Positions 49,168-62,608 of a stretch of 64,000 bases of DNA are shown here, piece after piece (within the stretch, counting starts at the first letter, position 1; each line of letters starts with the position of its first letter). A program made the translations under genes and the position numbers. This DNA is from Azospirillum brasilense. GTDB taxonomy: Bacteria > Pseudomonadota > Alphaproteobacteria > Azospirillales > Azospirillaceae. The stretch spans positions 106,622-170,621 of the forward strand of contig NZ_VITH01000014.1 in assembly GCF_007827815.1 (NCBI RefSeq), written 5' to 3'. The notes under the pieces were generated by a model that saw only the letters and a program-made list of their open reading frames with translations, did not search any database and was not told the origin of the DNA.

Positions 49168-51288
49168 ATGGCCACCGTCTCCGAAGCCCTGTCCATCGCG
49201 CTCGACCATCACATCGCCGGGCGCGTGGCGGAGGCGGAGACCCTTTATGGGCGGATCCTGGAGGCGGTGCCCGGTCATCCCGACGCCAGCCATCTGATGG
49301 GGCTGTTGCTCGCCCAGACCGGGCGGGTCGCGGCGGCGCTGCCCCATCTCGACGCCGCCGTGGCCGGCGATCCGGCATCGCCGACCTATCACCTCAACCG
49401 CGGCAAGGTTCAGGACGCGCTCGGGCAGACCGCGGCGGCAGCGGCAAGCTGGCTCGCCACGCTGCGTTTGCAGTCGGATCATGGGGAGGCGGCGGAGCGG
49501 CTGGCCCCGGCGCTCCGTGCGTTGGCCGAGACCGCGTTCGATTCCGGCGCCCTGGCCGCCGCCGCGGCGCTTTACGAACGGGTGCTGGCGCTCGATCCGC
49601 AAAACCTCTCCGCCGCCTTCGACGCGGCGATGGCGGCCAAGGGGCTCGGACGGTTGCAGGGGGCCGCCCGGCTGGCCGGGCTCGCGGCCCGGCTCGACCC
49701 GGCGTTGTTGCGCGCCCACATGGCGGAGGCAGAGGCATGCCAGGCGCTCGGCCAGACGGAACGGGCCATCGCGGCGCTTCGTCCGGCGCTGGCCCTGGAC
49801 CCCGCGCAGGGCGGGTGTTGGGCGAGCCTGTGCCTGCTGCGCAACGAGCTGGGGAGGCGCGGCGCGGCGGTCACGGCGGGCCGGCGCGCGGCGCTGGCCG
49901 CACCCGCCGACACCGGGCTGCTGGTCCGGCTTGCCGCCGCCCAGCAGATCGCCGAGAAACCGCGCGCGGCGGTGGCGGCGGCGCGGCGCGGCTTGTCGCT
50001 CGACCCCGCCTCGCCGGAACTGCACCTCGCCCTCGGCGCGGCGCTCGACGCGGTGCACGCCCTGGAGGCGGCCGGGCGGGCGCTGGACCGGGCCGGCCGG
50101 CTGTGTCCCGGCGATGCGGCGGTGCTGGCCGAACATGGCCGGCTGTGCGAGCGCGCCGGATTGGCGGAGCGGGCGGCGGCGCTGCTGCAACGGGCGCTGG
50201 CCGCGCGCCCGGACGACGGGGACTCCTGGGTGGCGCTCGGCCGCGCCGTGCTGCGGCGGGGTGATGCGGCGTGGGCCGGCCGCTGCGCGCGTCGGGCGCT
50301 GTGGCTCGCCCCCGGCCTGCCCCCCGGCCTGCTGCTGGCCGGCGCGGTTCGCGAGGCGCAGGGGGCCGATGGCGAGGCGCTGGCCCTCTACGACCGGGCG
50401 ATTGTGGCGGCGCCGGGCCTCGGCACCGGCTTCTCCCGCCGGGCGATGCTGCTGCTGCGCCGGGCCGTGGGCGAAGGCCCGCCGCCGCGCCAACCGTCGG
50501 GCAAGCGGCGGCTGTCGGTGTCCACGCTCGGTCATGCGGGACGCTTCGGCAACCAGCTTCTCCAGTACGGTTGCCTGCGCGTCTGCGCGGAGCGGAACGG
50601 GATGGAGCTGGAAACGCCGGAATGGATCGGGCGTTCTCTCTACGGTCTGGACGACCCGCTTCCCGGTCCGCCGCTGCCCAGCCTGCACGAGGAGGATTGC
50701 GGCGTTCCGGCGCTGCTGGACGGGCGGGCGTTGGCGGGTCCGGACGGTCACGACGTGGTCGGCTATTTCTGCGGCGACACCGCGCCGCTGGCGCCGCACC
50801 GCGCGCGGTTCCGCGCCCTCTTCACGCCGGTCGGCGCGGTGGCGGAGCGGGCCGCGGCGGCGCTGGACGGGGTGCGGGTGCGCGGCCGGACCCTGGTGGC
50901 GATCCATCTGCGCCGCGGCGATTTCGGCCTCAACGACCGCTTCTGGATCGCCCCAGAGGCTTGGTATCTCGACTGGCTGGCCGGGGTGTGGCCCAGCCTG
51001 GACCGGCCGGTGCTCTATCTCGCCACCGACGCGCCGGAGCTGGCGGAGCGCTTCGCCCGCTACCGCCCCGTCCTCGCCGGCGATCTGGGGGCGCCGCTGC
51101 CTGGGGCGGAATTCTTCACCGACCACTGGATCCTGTCGCGGGCCGACGTGGTCGCCGTGTCCAACAGCTCCTTCTCGGTGACGGCGGCGATGCTGAACCC
51201 GGCGCTGCGCGCCTCCCTGCGGCCCGACCGCGAACGGGCGCGGCTGGTGCCCTTCGATCCCTGGAGCGCGCCGGTCCTGCTGCCCTGA
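49168..51288 (+). CDS. TPR protein fused to a GT11-type glycosyltransferase (alpha-1,2-fucosyltransferase-like)
   Basis: A 706-residue two-part protein. Residues 1-440 are about twelve TPR-like helical repeats (for example HHIAGRVAEAETLYGRILEA, then PALALDPAQGGCWASLCLL). Residues 450-706 form a GT11-type domain: TLGHAGRFGNQLLQYGCLRV with the FGNQ box, VAIHLRRGDFGLNDRF with the HxRRGD donor motif, LATDAPELAERF, and RADVVAVSNSSFSVTAAML with SNSSFS. Fucose or a similar sugar may be transferred to a surface glycan or flagellin; TPR-GT fusions often serve such substrates. The ATG at 49168 is the first good start in frame. Confidence 0.8.
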   Translation: MATVSEALSIALDHHIAGRVAEAETLYGRILEAVPGHPDASHLMGLLLAQTGRVAAALPHLDAAVAGDPASPTYHLNRGKVQDALGQTAAAAASWLATLRLQSDHGEAAERLAPALRALAETAFDSGALAAAAALYERVLALDPQNLSAAFDAAMAAKGLGRLQGAARLAGLAARLDPALLRAHMAEAEACQALGQTERAIAALRPALALDPAQGGCWASLCLLRNELGRRGAAVTAGRRAALAAPADTGLLVRLAAAQQIAEKPRAAVAAARRGLSLDPASPELHLALGAALDAVHALEAAGRALDRAGRLCPGDAAVLAEHGRLCERAGLAERAAALLQRALAARPDDGDSWVALGRAVLRRGDAAWAGRCARRALWLAPGLPPGLLLAGAVREAQGADGEALALYDRAIVAAPGLGTGFSRRAMLLLRRAVGEGPPPRQPSGKRRLSVSTLGHAGRFGNQLLQYGCLRVCAERNGMELETPEWIGRSLYGLDDPLPGPPLPSLHEEDCGVPALLDGRALAGPDGHDVVGYFCGDTAPLAPHRARFRALFTPVGAVAERAAAALDGVRVRGRTLVAIHLRRGDFGLNDRFWIAPEAWYLDWLAGVWPSLDRPVLYLATDAPELAERFARYRPVLAGDLGAPLPGAEFFTDHWILSRADVVAVSNSSFSVTAAMLNPALRASLRPDRERARLVPFDPWSAPVLLP

Positions 51289-51294
51289 CGGGTA

Positions 51295-52404
51295 TCAGCC
51301 GGGACGGCGGACGTAGAGCGCGTCGCCCCAGCTTCGATGGTAGGGGCTGGTCTCGGCGACTCGGTCGAAGCCGTGGGCGAACAGGATGTCGTCCACATCG
51401 GCGGCGAGGCCCGAGCCTTCATACAGCTCGGCGTAGCTCACCTCGGTCACCACCGCGTCGAACCCGGCCAGCAGATCGCCGCAGCCGTTGAGAATGCGGC
51501 ACTCCGACCCCTGCGCGTCGATCGCCAGCACGTTGAACTCCTCGGGCGCGAGGCCGTTGGACGCCAGCAGATCCGGCAGGGTCCGGGTCTCCACCTCGAT
51601 GACCTCGTCGACGGTGATGTGGGGATAGACGCTCAGATGGCCGGTCGGCTCCAGCAGGGAGCTGGACTGGCGGCTCGACATGCGGGAAAAGCGCGCCCGC
51701 CCGGCCCGGTCGGACACCGCGGCGTTCAGACAGATAACATCGCCGTTGCCGACGAAACGGGCCTGAAGCGTGGCGAAGGTCGCCGGGTCCGCCTCGACGA
51801 AGAGGACGCGGTCGGCGCCGGCCTCCCGGTAGTTGGCGTACTCCTCGCCCTCATGGGCGCCGACATGGATGATGCCGCGCGGCGCGACGCCGTGGCGGGG
51901 AAACAGGTCTTTGTAGCGGAACATGCCCTGGCTGCGCGTGAACAGCCGATTCCAGTGGCGGGGGGCGACCGCCATGTGCGTGCCGCCGCGCCCGTCTTCC
52001 GGCGGCGTGGCGCGGAACTCCAGATTGCGGTCGGCGAAGCGGAACAGGGAATAGCCGTTGGCTTGCAGGCGCGCGTACAGCGCGGCCAGTTGCCCACCGG
52101 CCTCAGACTCGTCGAACTGAAGGAAGTCGATGCGGCGCAGGCGCAGCAGATCTGTGGCACCGTCCAGCACCGCCAAAGCGTCGCCGCAACCGTCCAGAAC
52201 CAGCCAGTCGATCTGGCGTGGCCCGACCGGACCGCACCACGCGTCGAGTCCCGATAGGGAGGACGGCAGGGCGAAGCATCTCCTGCCGGAGGCGGCGTCG
52301 GTCCAACGCCCGGCACCGGTTCCGACCGCCACCAGAATGGCTTCGGGTGGCAGGAAGGCTTTCTGAAGCGAAAGGCCAGGAAGGGAAGATGTCTCGTGCT
52401 GCAT
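51295..52404 (-). CDS. FkbM-family methyltransferase with an N-terminal extension
   Basis: A 369-residue protein. The C-half (about residues 170-345) is an FkbM methyltransferase: GIIHVGAHEGEEYANYREAG with the SAM-binding loop, VLFVEADPATFATLQARF, LNAAVSDRAGRARFSRM, and FNVLAIDAQGSECRILNGCG. The first 160 residues have no recognised family. It is convergent with the TPR-GT11 gene, 6 bases apart. FkbM enzymes usually O-methylate sugars, so it may decorate the same glycan. That pairing is inference. Confidence 0.85.
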   Translation of the reverse strand: MQHETSSLPGLSLQKAFLPPEAILVAVGTGAGRWTDAASGRRCFALPSSLSGLDAWCGPVGPRQIDWLVLDGCGDALAVLDGATDLLRLRRIDFLQFDESEAGGQLAALYARLQANGYSLFRFADRNLEFRATPPEDGRGGTHMAVAPRHWNRLFTRSQGMFRYKDLFPRHGVAPRGIIHVGAHEGEEYANYREAGADRVLFVEADPATFATLQARFVGNGDVICLNAAVSDRAGRARFSRMSSRQSSSLLEPTGHLSVYPHITVDEVIEVETRTLPDLLASNGLAPEEFNVLAIDAQGSECRILNGCGDLLAGFDAVVTEVSYAELYEGSGLAADVDDILFAHGFDRVAETSPYHRSWGDALYVRRPG

Positions 52405-52542
52405 CTCGTCACCGCAATGGGGCTGATGAACAGTCCCAAGGGATGATCGCAGCCGCTTCCCGTCGCCTTGGCACGGTGGCCATTGTGGAAGCGGACGCGG
52501 GGCGGGTCAACGGCACCGCCCCGATCGCATCGCTTAACGGCG
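52405..52542. other. Short intergenic stretch
   Basis: Between the FkbM gene start and the small protein gene. No hairpin or promoter could be picked out. Confidence 0.35.
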
Positions 52543-52785
52543 TCAGGCCGCGCGGTGAAGGAAGCCCAGATGCTGCGGCGCCAGGGTGGAGGCCCACTCC
52601 TCCGCCGCGTCCTGCGCCTCGCGGCGGGTGGCGAACCAGCGGGCGTCGGGGGTCCAGCTCAGCCCCTCATGCTCCGCGTGCCAGTTCCACCAGCCGTCGG
52701 TGGCCTCGCAGACCGTCAGCATCACGCCGAACGCGGATTCCAAGGCGCGGGCGCCGGTCTTAGCCTTTTCGTTATGCCAGTCCAT
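52543..52785 (-). CDS. Small Trp-rich protein of unknown function
   Basis: An 80-residue soluble protein. It starts MDWHNEKAKTGARALESAFG, has the Trp-rich segment DGWWNWHAEHEGLSWTPDAR and an Ala-rich helix RREAQDAAEEWASTLAP. The layout (aromatic sheet then helix with AQDAA) is like the small protein upstream of parA. The ATG at 52785 follows GGAGTAACG. No family recognised. Confidence 0.6.
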   Translation of the reverse strand: MDWHNEKAKTGARALESAFGVMLTVCEATDGWWNWHAEHEGLSWTPDARWFATRREAQDAAEEWASTLAPQHLGFLHRAA

Positions 52786-52894
52786 AAGCGTTACTCCAGA
52801 TGTCCTGCCTTTCGGCATAGCATAGTTCGGTAGACGAACAAAACCAAAAACGGAGGAGGGTGCTCGGGATTGTCGATCCGGACGCTGCGTCCCC

Positions 52895-53323
52895 TCACTC
52901 CGGTAAGGACGCAAACGCCGCGGGCTGCGTGACTATTCCATGGCGCGCGCGGCGCGCGCGTTGGATGGCGCGATGTCCCAGCCGGACGGTCATGATTCCC
53001 AGGGCGATTCCCACGGCGTCCCCGGCCAGATCGGACAGGCTGGCCTCGCGTCCCGGAACGAAGGATTGCGCCACCTCGATGGCGGCGCCGAGCGCGAAGA
53101 CCGCCAGCACCGCCAGGACGGCGGCGCGCCGGCTGGCGCTGGCCAGGATGCCGAGCAGGGTGAGGAGCCCGAAGGCCCCGGCGTGCACCAGCTTGTCGAA
53201 GCCGTAAAGGCCGCTGGGCGCCAACTGCGGTTGCAGCGCGGCCCAGAAGGCGATCCCCATGAGGCCGAGAAGGGCGCAGAGCGCGAGCCGGCGCCAGAGA
53301 AGGGGAAGTGGGCGGAACGTCAT
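52895..53323 (-). CDS. VanZ-like membrane protein
   Basis: A 142-residue protein with four hydrophobic segments and the VanZ pattern: YGFDKLVHAGAFGLLTLLGI followed by the acidic FALGAAIEVAQSFVPGREAS and LSDLAGDAVGIALG. VanZ proteins reduce glycopeptide binding in some Gram-positives; in proteobacteria the role is unknown. The ATG at 53323 has a strong site (AGGAGGCCGTC). Confidence 0.82.
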   Translation of the reverse strand: MTFRPLPLLWRRLALCALLGLMGIAFWAALQPQLAPSGLYGFDKLVHAGAFGLLTLLGILASASRRAAVLAVLAVFALGAAIEVAQSFVPGREASLSDLAGDAVGIALGIMTVRLGHRAIQRARRARHGIVTQPAAFASLPE

Positions 53324-53423
53324 GACGGCCTCCTGCGACGAAGGCCATCCTGCGCGGAACAGTCTCAAGGGCCGGTTAACCGCCCGATGTCCGCGCTGTG
53401 ACATCCGGCGGGCAAGGCCCGTT

Positions 53424-53624
53424 TCAGGCTCCGGTCGCCAGCCCCATGGCGATGCCGCGCGCTTCGGTGAAGGCGGCGCGCTGCTGCACCAGCGTCCCGT
53501 CGGCGTAGACGCCCCAACCGCTCTGCGAGCCGGTGGCGTGGTAACGGATTTCGATCCGGCGGTGACAGTCCTGCATCACGAAGTGACAGGGACTGATCTT
53601 CTTCCACATGGACACCATCGGCAT
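53424..53624 (-). CDS. Small basic protein of unknown function
   Basis: A 66-residue protein with WKKISPCHFVMQDCHRRIEI and GSQSGWGVYADGTLVQQRAA then EARGIAMGLATG. One or two in-frame upstream starts exist (GTG at 53633). It has the beta-strand and Ala-rich helix layout of the other small proteins here. It may be a DUF-type protein. No signal peptide is seen. Confidence 0.5.
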   Translation of the reverse strand: MPMVSMWKKISPCHFVMQDCHRRIEIRYHATGSQSGWGVYADGTLVQQRAAFTEARGIAMGLATGA

Positions 53625-53929
53625 GTCGGGCACCCATCCAAGCGATGAATTACGATGACTGTACCAATGGCCGATTATGGTTGCCGTGATATTAACGAGA
53701 CGGCCCCAGATTCCCGCGCAAAATGGGTAGTGGCCTGTTCAGGCGTGGTTTTTCGGAGTTTCCGGGCATCCGGGAGCGTCCTGGACCGGCTTTCCGGGGT
53801 GGGCATATGCCCGATGGGAGGACGTGCCTCGGACTTCATTGGTTAATATTCTACTAACGGACGGGTGGTCGGCCCGCCAACGATAGGGTAGGGTGGCTCA
53901 TCTCAATCACCTTCGAGAGTGACTGGACG
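53625..53929. other. Intergenic stretch upstream of the response-regulator gene
   Basis: About 305 bases, with AT-rich pockets near 53680-53710 and 53840-53860 that could hold the response-regulator promoter (a TAATAT-like stretch near 53844). No small gene or repeat was found. Confidence 0.4.
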
Positions 53930-54610
53930 ATGCAATCGGTCTCCATCTTTCTGATCGACGCCAACAAACTGTTCCGCGAAGGCATGAAGGCCCTCTTCTC
54001 GGAAGGGGAGTTCCGCATCACGAAAGAGGCCGCCAGTTTCAGCGACGTACCGCCGCCGGGCATGATGGAGGGCGACACGCCCGAGCTGATCATGATGGAC
54101 CCGGCTTCCGCCAACGGCACGGTCCAGGCCGTCACCGTCCTGCGGGAGCAGTATCCGACCGCGCGGCTCGTCCTTCTGGCCAGCCACCTCGACGCCCAGG
54201 AAATGGCCAACGCCATCCAGGCCGGCGCCGACGCTTTCCTGATGAAGGACATTTCCCCGGCCGCGCTGGCGCAGTCGCTGCGTCTGGTGATGATCGGCGA
54301 AAAGGTCTTCCCGACCCACCTCGCCGCCCTCCTCATCACCGGCAAGGCCGGCGCCAACACCAGCGCCAACGGCCCGACCGCGGCCAAGGGCTTGTCGCAG
54401 CGCGAGACGCAGATCCTGGAGCGCCTGCTGCAGGGTGACAGCAACAAGATGATCGCCAATCATCTGAACATCACCGAAGCGACGGTGAAGGTTCACCTGA
54501 AGAGCCTGCTGCGCAAGATCAACGCCTCCAACCGCACCCAGGCCGCCATCTGGGCGCTGGAGAACGGGTTCGGCGGCAAGGTCGAAAAGCCGATGGAAGC
54601 CGTCGCCTAA
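53930..54610 (+). CDS. LuxR/NarL-type response regulator
   Basis: A 226-residue two-domain regulator. The receiver holds a phospho-Asp candidate in LIMMDPASANG and the Lys in FLMKDISPAA; the N-terminal acidic pair is reduced to a single Asp in IFLIDANKLFREGM. The C-terminal LuxR HTH is GLSQRETQILERLLQGDSNKM with ITEATVKVHLKSLLRKI. The gene is convergent with a HWE-type kinase gene, which is the likely partner. The reduced acidic pair suggests altered phosphorylation control. Confidence 0.85.
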   Translation: MQSVSIFLIDANKLFREGMKALFSEGEFRITKEAASFSDVPPPGMMEGDTPELIMMDPASANGTVQAVTVLREQYPTARLVLLASHLDAQEMANAIQAGADAFLMKDISPAALAQSLRLVMIGEKVFPTHLAALLITGKAGANTSANGPTAAKGLSQRETQILERLLQGDSNKMIANHLNITEATVKVHLKSLLRKINASNRTQAAIWALENGFGGKVEKPMEAVA

Positions 54611-54671
54611 GGATCAGGACGCCGCGCCATCCCGGAACCCCGTGGCTTCGACGCCTGACGCGCTGGACGGG

Positions 54672-56273
54672 TCAGGCTGGAAAAGTCAGGACGAAGCGGG
54701 TTCCGGGGCGGCCGCCCTGATCGGGGCGGTCGATTTCCAGCCTTCCGCCGAGCTGGCGCACCAGACCGTGCACCAGCGTCATGCCCATTCCCTGCCCCGA
54801 CCCGGCGGGCTTCACCATGCCGGCGCCGTCCGGCAGGCCAGCCCCGTCGTCGGTCACCGTCAGCCGGCGGTCGTCGCCGCAGGCTTCGAAGCGGACCGTT
54901 ACCGTCCCCTGCTGGTGCGCGCCGAAGGCGTGCTTCAGGGCGTTCAGCACCAGCTCCGTCACGATCAGCCCCATGGACGAGGCCTGCGCGGCGGGCATCG
55001 GGATTCCGTGCGCGGCGTCGATGACCAGGGTGCAGCGGCCCGAATCGATGAAGGCGCCGGTCAGGCTTTCCCCCAGCCGTTGCAGGTAGTCGGCCGCGTC
55101 GAGCGTGGCGAGGTCGTTGCGCGTCGCCTCGAACAGGCGGCGCTGCACCAGCGCCATCGCCTGGATTCGCGAGAAGGCCTGCTCCACCGCCTTGCGCGCC
55201 GCCGGGTCGGTGACCGTGGCGGTCTGCATCGACACCAGCCCGTGCAGAAGCTGGAAGCTGTTCATGATGCGGTGGCTCATCTCATGGGCCACCAGCTCGC
55301 TGCGCCGGGCCTCGTCCAGCGCCGCGGCCAAGCCCTGCGCCGCCCGCTTTTCCGCGTCGATGTCGCTGACCACGGCGACCACGCCGGTGATTTGTCCCGC
55401 GCCGTCGCGCAGCGGGGCCGCCGACACGCGCGTCCAGTGCTCCGTCCCGTCGGCGGCGCGGTGCAGGAAATCCATGCCGGGCGCCACGATCTCGCCGCGC
55501 AGGGCGCGCGCGCCCGGAAACGCGCTGCGGTCGACCGGGCTTCCGTCGGGCTGGAAGGCGCGCCAACGCTGCGCCTCCCGGTCGTCGGCGGAGGGCAGCG
55601 AGCCGTTGGTGTAGTCGCGCATCAGCCGGTTGTTGCGGGTGGTGCGGCCCTGCGTGTCGTAGACGGCGACGCCGACCGGCAGATGCTCCAGCACGGAGGA
55701 CAGCAGCGCTTCGCTGGACTGGCGCTCCCGTTCCGTCCGGTCCCGCTCGATCAGCAGGGCGGCGGTGCGGGTCAGCCGATCCATCGCGTCCAAATCCTGC
55801 GGGCCGGGCGCGCAGGGGGTGGCGTGGTAAATGGTGAAGGCGCCCAGCACCGTTCCGGTGGCGGTGCGGATCGGGGTGGACCAGCAGGCGGCGATGCCAT
55901 GGTCAAGCAACGGCGCTCGGCCGGATGCCCAGCGCGGGTCCTGCGCCACATTTGCGATGACCACCCGCTCTCCGCTGTGGGCGGCCAGAGCGCAGGGAAA
56001 GTCTTGCGGACCGATGGCGGTCCCATCCACCGCCCGCCGGTAGGACTCCGGCAGGCCGGCCGCGACGCCGAAGCGCAGGGTGCGACCGTCGTCGCTCATC
56101 AGGATGATGGCGGCGCGCCCGCCGAACCGCTCGGCCGCCGCTTGCGCCAGAAGGTCCAGCGCCTCGTCAAGCCCGGCGCCGCCGATGGCTTGCTCCAGGG
56201 CGGTCGTCTGGGCCAGCAGCAGCCGTTCCGATTGCCGGACGCCACTGTCCTGTTCCGCCCCATGATCGTCCAC
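54672..56273 (-). CDS. GAF-PAS sensor histidine kinase of the HWE/HisKA_2 type
   Basis: A soluble 533-residue kinase with no membrane segment. Order: GAF domain (about 25-165, GIAACWSTPIRTATGTVLGAF), PAS domain with its C-cap VVAVVSDIDAEKRAAQ, then the HisKA_2-type DHp with the phospho-His in VAHEMSHRIMNSFQLLHGLV. A HATPase with MGLIVTELVLNALKHAFG and GQGMGMTLVHGLVRQLGG follows. Such HWE/HisKA_2 kinases are common in alphaproteobacteria and often act in the general stress response. The GTG start at 56273 follows AAAGGCGACGG; the frame is open far upstream without coding character. It is convergent with the response regulator gene. Confidence 0.85.
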   Translation of the reverse strand: MDDHGAEQDSGVRQSERLLLAQTTALEQAIGGAGLDEALDLLAQAAAERFGGRAAIILMSDDGRTLRFGVAAGLPESYRRAVDGTAIGPQDFPCALAAHSGERVVIANVAQDPRWASGRAPLLDHGIAACWSTPIRTATGTVLGAFTIYHATPCAPGPQDLDAMDRLTRTAALLIERDRTERERQSSEALLSSVLEHLPVGVAVYDTQGRTTRNNRLMRDYTNGSLPSADDREAQRWRAFQPDGSPVDRSAFPGARALRGEIVAPGMDFLHRAADGTEHWTRVSAAPLRDGAGQITGVVAVVSDIDAEKRAAQGLAAALDEARRSELVAHEMSHRIMNSFQLLHGLVSMQTATVTDPAARKAVEQAFSRIQAMALVQRRLFEATRNDLATLDAADYLQRLGESLTGAFIDSGRCTLVIDAAHGIPMPAAQASSMGLIVTELVLNALKHAFGAHQQGTVTVRFEACGDDRRLTVTDDGAGLPDGAGMVKPAGSGQGMGMTLVHGLVRQLGGRLEIDRPDQGGRPGTRFVLTFPA

Positions 56274-56416
56274 TGTGCCGTCGCCTTTGCGCTTGATGCC
56301 GCGCCCCGCGGGGCCACGGCATGGTACGCGTCCACCCCCCGCCGCGCCAGAGAATGCGGCTATGGCTTTGGGCGAACGCAAAATCCGTGCGGACAGGTCC
56401 GCGTCGGTCGGTGTCG

Positions 56417-57004
56417 TCAGTTGGTGTCTTCGGGGTAGGGGGGCGAGGTGCGCCAGGAGAACAGCGTCATCGCCCGGTAGCTCTGCTCCCCCGACAGGCC
56501 GTAGGCCGGCTCCGTCGAGGCGACCAGGGCGCCGCTCTGGTTGTCGTAGGCGAAGGCGGAGAATTTCGCGACCGCCTGGTTCTCGGTGGAGCTGTAGACC
56601 GACGCCTCCGGCAGGGTGATCGCGCCGGGCAGGGTGATCGGGGGAATGCCCAGCACCGTCTTGCTCTGGTTCACCGACAGGGCGCCCAGCCGGATCTCGA
56701 TGATCGTGTCGGCGGCGGCCCGGTCGGGGACAAGGCGGACGCCCTGGCGCAGCAGCGATTCCTTGATCGCGCTCGCGGCGTATTTGGCGTCGGTGCCGTC
56801 GAAGTTGCCGGTGTCGAGGAAGGCGCGCTTGTCCGCCGGCAGATCCAGCCGCAGGCGGTTGGCGGCGTTGTCCGCGGCGCTGGAGATCAGAAGCTGTTCG
56901 GTGGCGGTCCGGGACGGAAGGCTTTCCTTCACATCGGTGCATCCGGCGGCCAGGGCCGCGGTGGCCGCCAGCGCTGCAAGGATCATCGGTCTGTTGCGGG
57001 GCAT
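56417..57004 (-). CDS. Outer-membrane lipoprotein of unknown function
   Basis: A 195-residue lipoprotein. The lipobox LAATAALAAGC puts the lipid Cys near residue 22. The mature part includes EQLLISSAADNAANRLRLDL and AADTIIEIRLGALSVNQSK, then TLPGAITLPEASVYSSTENQ and AVAKFSAFAYDNQSG, looking like a beta-rich fold. Conserved in several alphaproteobacteria as a hypothetical protein. The ATG at 57004 follows AGGACCCGA. It stands alone after a terminator. Confidence 0.75.
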   Translation of the reverse strand: MPRNRPMILAALAATAALAAGCTDVKESLPSRTATEQLLISSAADNAANRLRLDLPADKRAFLDTGNFDGTDAKYAASAIKESLLRQGVRLVPDRAAADTIIEIRLGALSVNQSKTVLGIPPITLPGAITLPEASVYSSTENQAVAKFSAFAYDNQSGALVASTEPAYGLSGEQSYRAMTLFSWRTSPPYPEDTN

Positions 57005-57110
57005 TCGGGTCCTCGTGCTTTTCGTCTCCGGCTTCTCAGGTTCGCCCGGTCCGGGCAAGGGAGAGATTTGGGACCGGCCCCGCACGCCGAACAGACGAAA
57101 CGCGCCGGAC

Positions 57111-57143
57111 AAAAAAAAGCCACGCACGGGAACCGCACGTGGC
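57111..57143 (-). terminator. Rho-independent terminator behind fruA
   Basis: On the minus strand an 11-bp stem with two G-U pairs (57119-57143, loop of three) is followed by eight U residues (57118-57111). It lies about 130 bases past the fruA stop and probably ends the fruBKA message. Confidence 0.85.
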
Positions 57144-57232
57144 CTGAGTCTAGGGAGGAAACGCCCTATAGAGCGTGCTGCCGAGGCAGCAATAGAAAGA
57201 TAGGGCTGACGAGGCGTTCTGTCCAGGGGTTA

Positions 57233-57246
57233 TGTAAACGTTTTCA
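57233..57246. promoter_or_regulatory. FruR-like operator just after fruA
   Basis: TGTAAACGTTTTCA is palindromic in 12 of 14 bases, and its complement differs from the operator before fruB at one base. It lies 26 bases downstream of the fruA stop and well upstream of the lipoprotein gene. Confidence 0.6.
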
Positions 57247-57271
57247 TCTCATCGACGCTTTCGCAGCGCTG

Positions 57272-59005
<1,734 letters not shown>

Positions 59006-59040
59006 GGTTTCCTCCCGAGCGGTCACCCGCTCCCCGTTCA

Positions 59041-59999
59041 TTAAAGCGTTGAGAGTTCGACCTGTCCGGCCAGCGCGCGGACCGCGTCCGCCCCCGGCAG
59101 GTTGGGTCCGAAGCAGCCGAGCTTCGCCGTGGCGAAGGCCACCGACAGGCGGGCGACGCCGTCCAGCGGCGCGTCCGCGCCGAAGGCGGCGATCAGCCCC
59201 GCCACCATGGCGTCGCCGGCCCCCACCGTGCTCAGCGCGTTGACCGCCGGCAACCGGGCGTGCAGAGCCGGACCGTCGGCCACGAACAGCGCACCGTCCG
59301 CCCCCAGCGAGACCACCACGACCGCCACGCCGCTGCGGTGCAGGCCGCGCGCCGCCTCCAGCAGGTCGGCGGGGGCGGGCAGGGGGGCGCCGGCCCAGGC
59401 TTCCAGCTCGTGCCGGTTCGGCTTGATGCAGAAGGGCAGGTCCGGGGCGGCCAGCGCCGCCGCCAGCGGCGGGCCGCTGCTGTCCAGCACGACGCGGGCG
59501 CCCTGGGCGCGCAGGTCCGCCGTCAGCGTCGCGTAGCTGTCCGCCGGCAGCCCGTCCGGCAGGCTTCCCGCCAGCAGGACCGGCGTGCCCGGCAGCACCA
59601 GCTCGCGCAGGGTGCGGCGGACGCGGTCGAGCGCGTCGGTGTCGGCGGTCAGGCCGGGCAGGTTGAGGTCGGTGGTGTCGGCGGCTGCGAGGTCGGCGAT
59701 CTTCACGTTGACGCGCGTCTCGCCGGGCAGCCGGACGAAGCGGTCGGCGATGCCCTTGGCGGCGAACAGCGCCTCGAAGGCCGCGGCGTTGCCGCTGCCC
59801 AGCAGGCCGGTGGCGACCACCGGCGTGCCCCAGTCGGCGAGGCAGCTCGCCACGTTCACGCCCTTGCCGCCGGCGTTGCGCCGCACGGCGCTGGCCCGGT
59901 GCACATGGCCGGGGCGCAGCGCCTCGACCGTGATGGTCTGGTCGATGGCCGGGTTCAGCGTGACGGTGACGACGGGCCGGATGTCCTCTTCGGGCGTGC

Positions 60000-60003
<4 letters not shown>
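59041..60003 (-). CDS. fruK: 1-Phosphofructokinase
   Basis: A 320-residue PfkB-family kinase that turns fructose-1-phosphate plus ATP into fructose-1,6-bisphosphate. VTVTLNPAIDQTITVEALRP and RRNAGGKGVNVASCLADWG bind substrate; LSTVGAGDAMVAGLIAAFG holds the catalytic Asp in GAGD. It overlaps fruB by four bases and precedes fruA by 35 bases. Confidence 0.93.
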
Positions 60004-62540
<2,537 letters not shown>

Positions 62541-62608
62541 GGCGGGTCCGTCTCCTCCGTTCGGTGTGGCGCCGGGCGGTCTTGGGTGTCGTCCTTGCAG
62601 CGCTGTTA

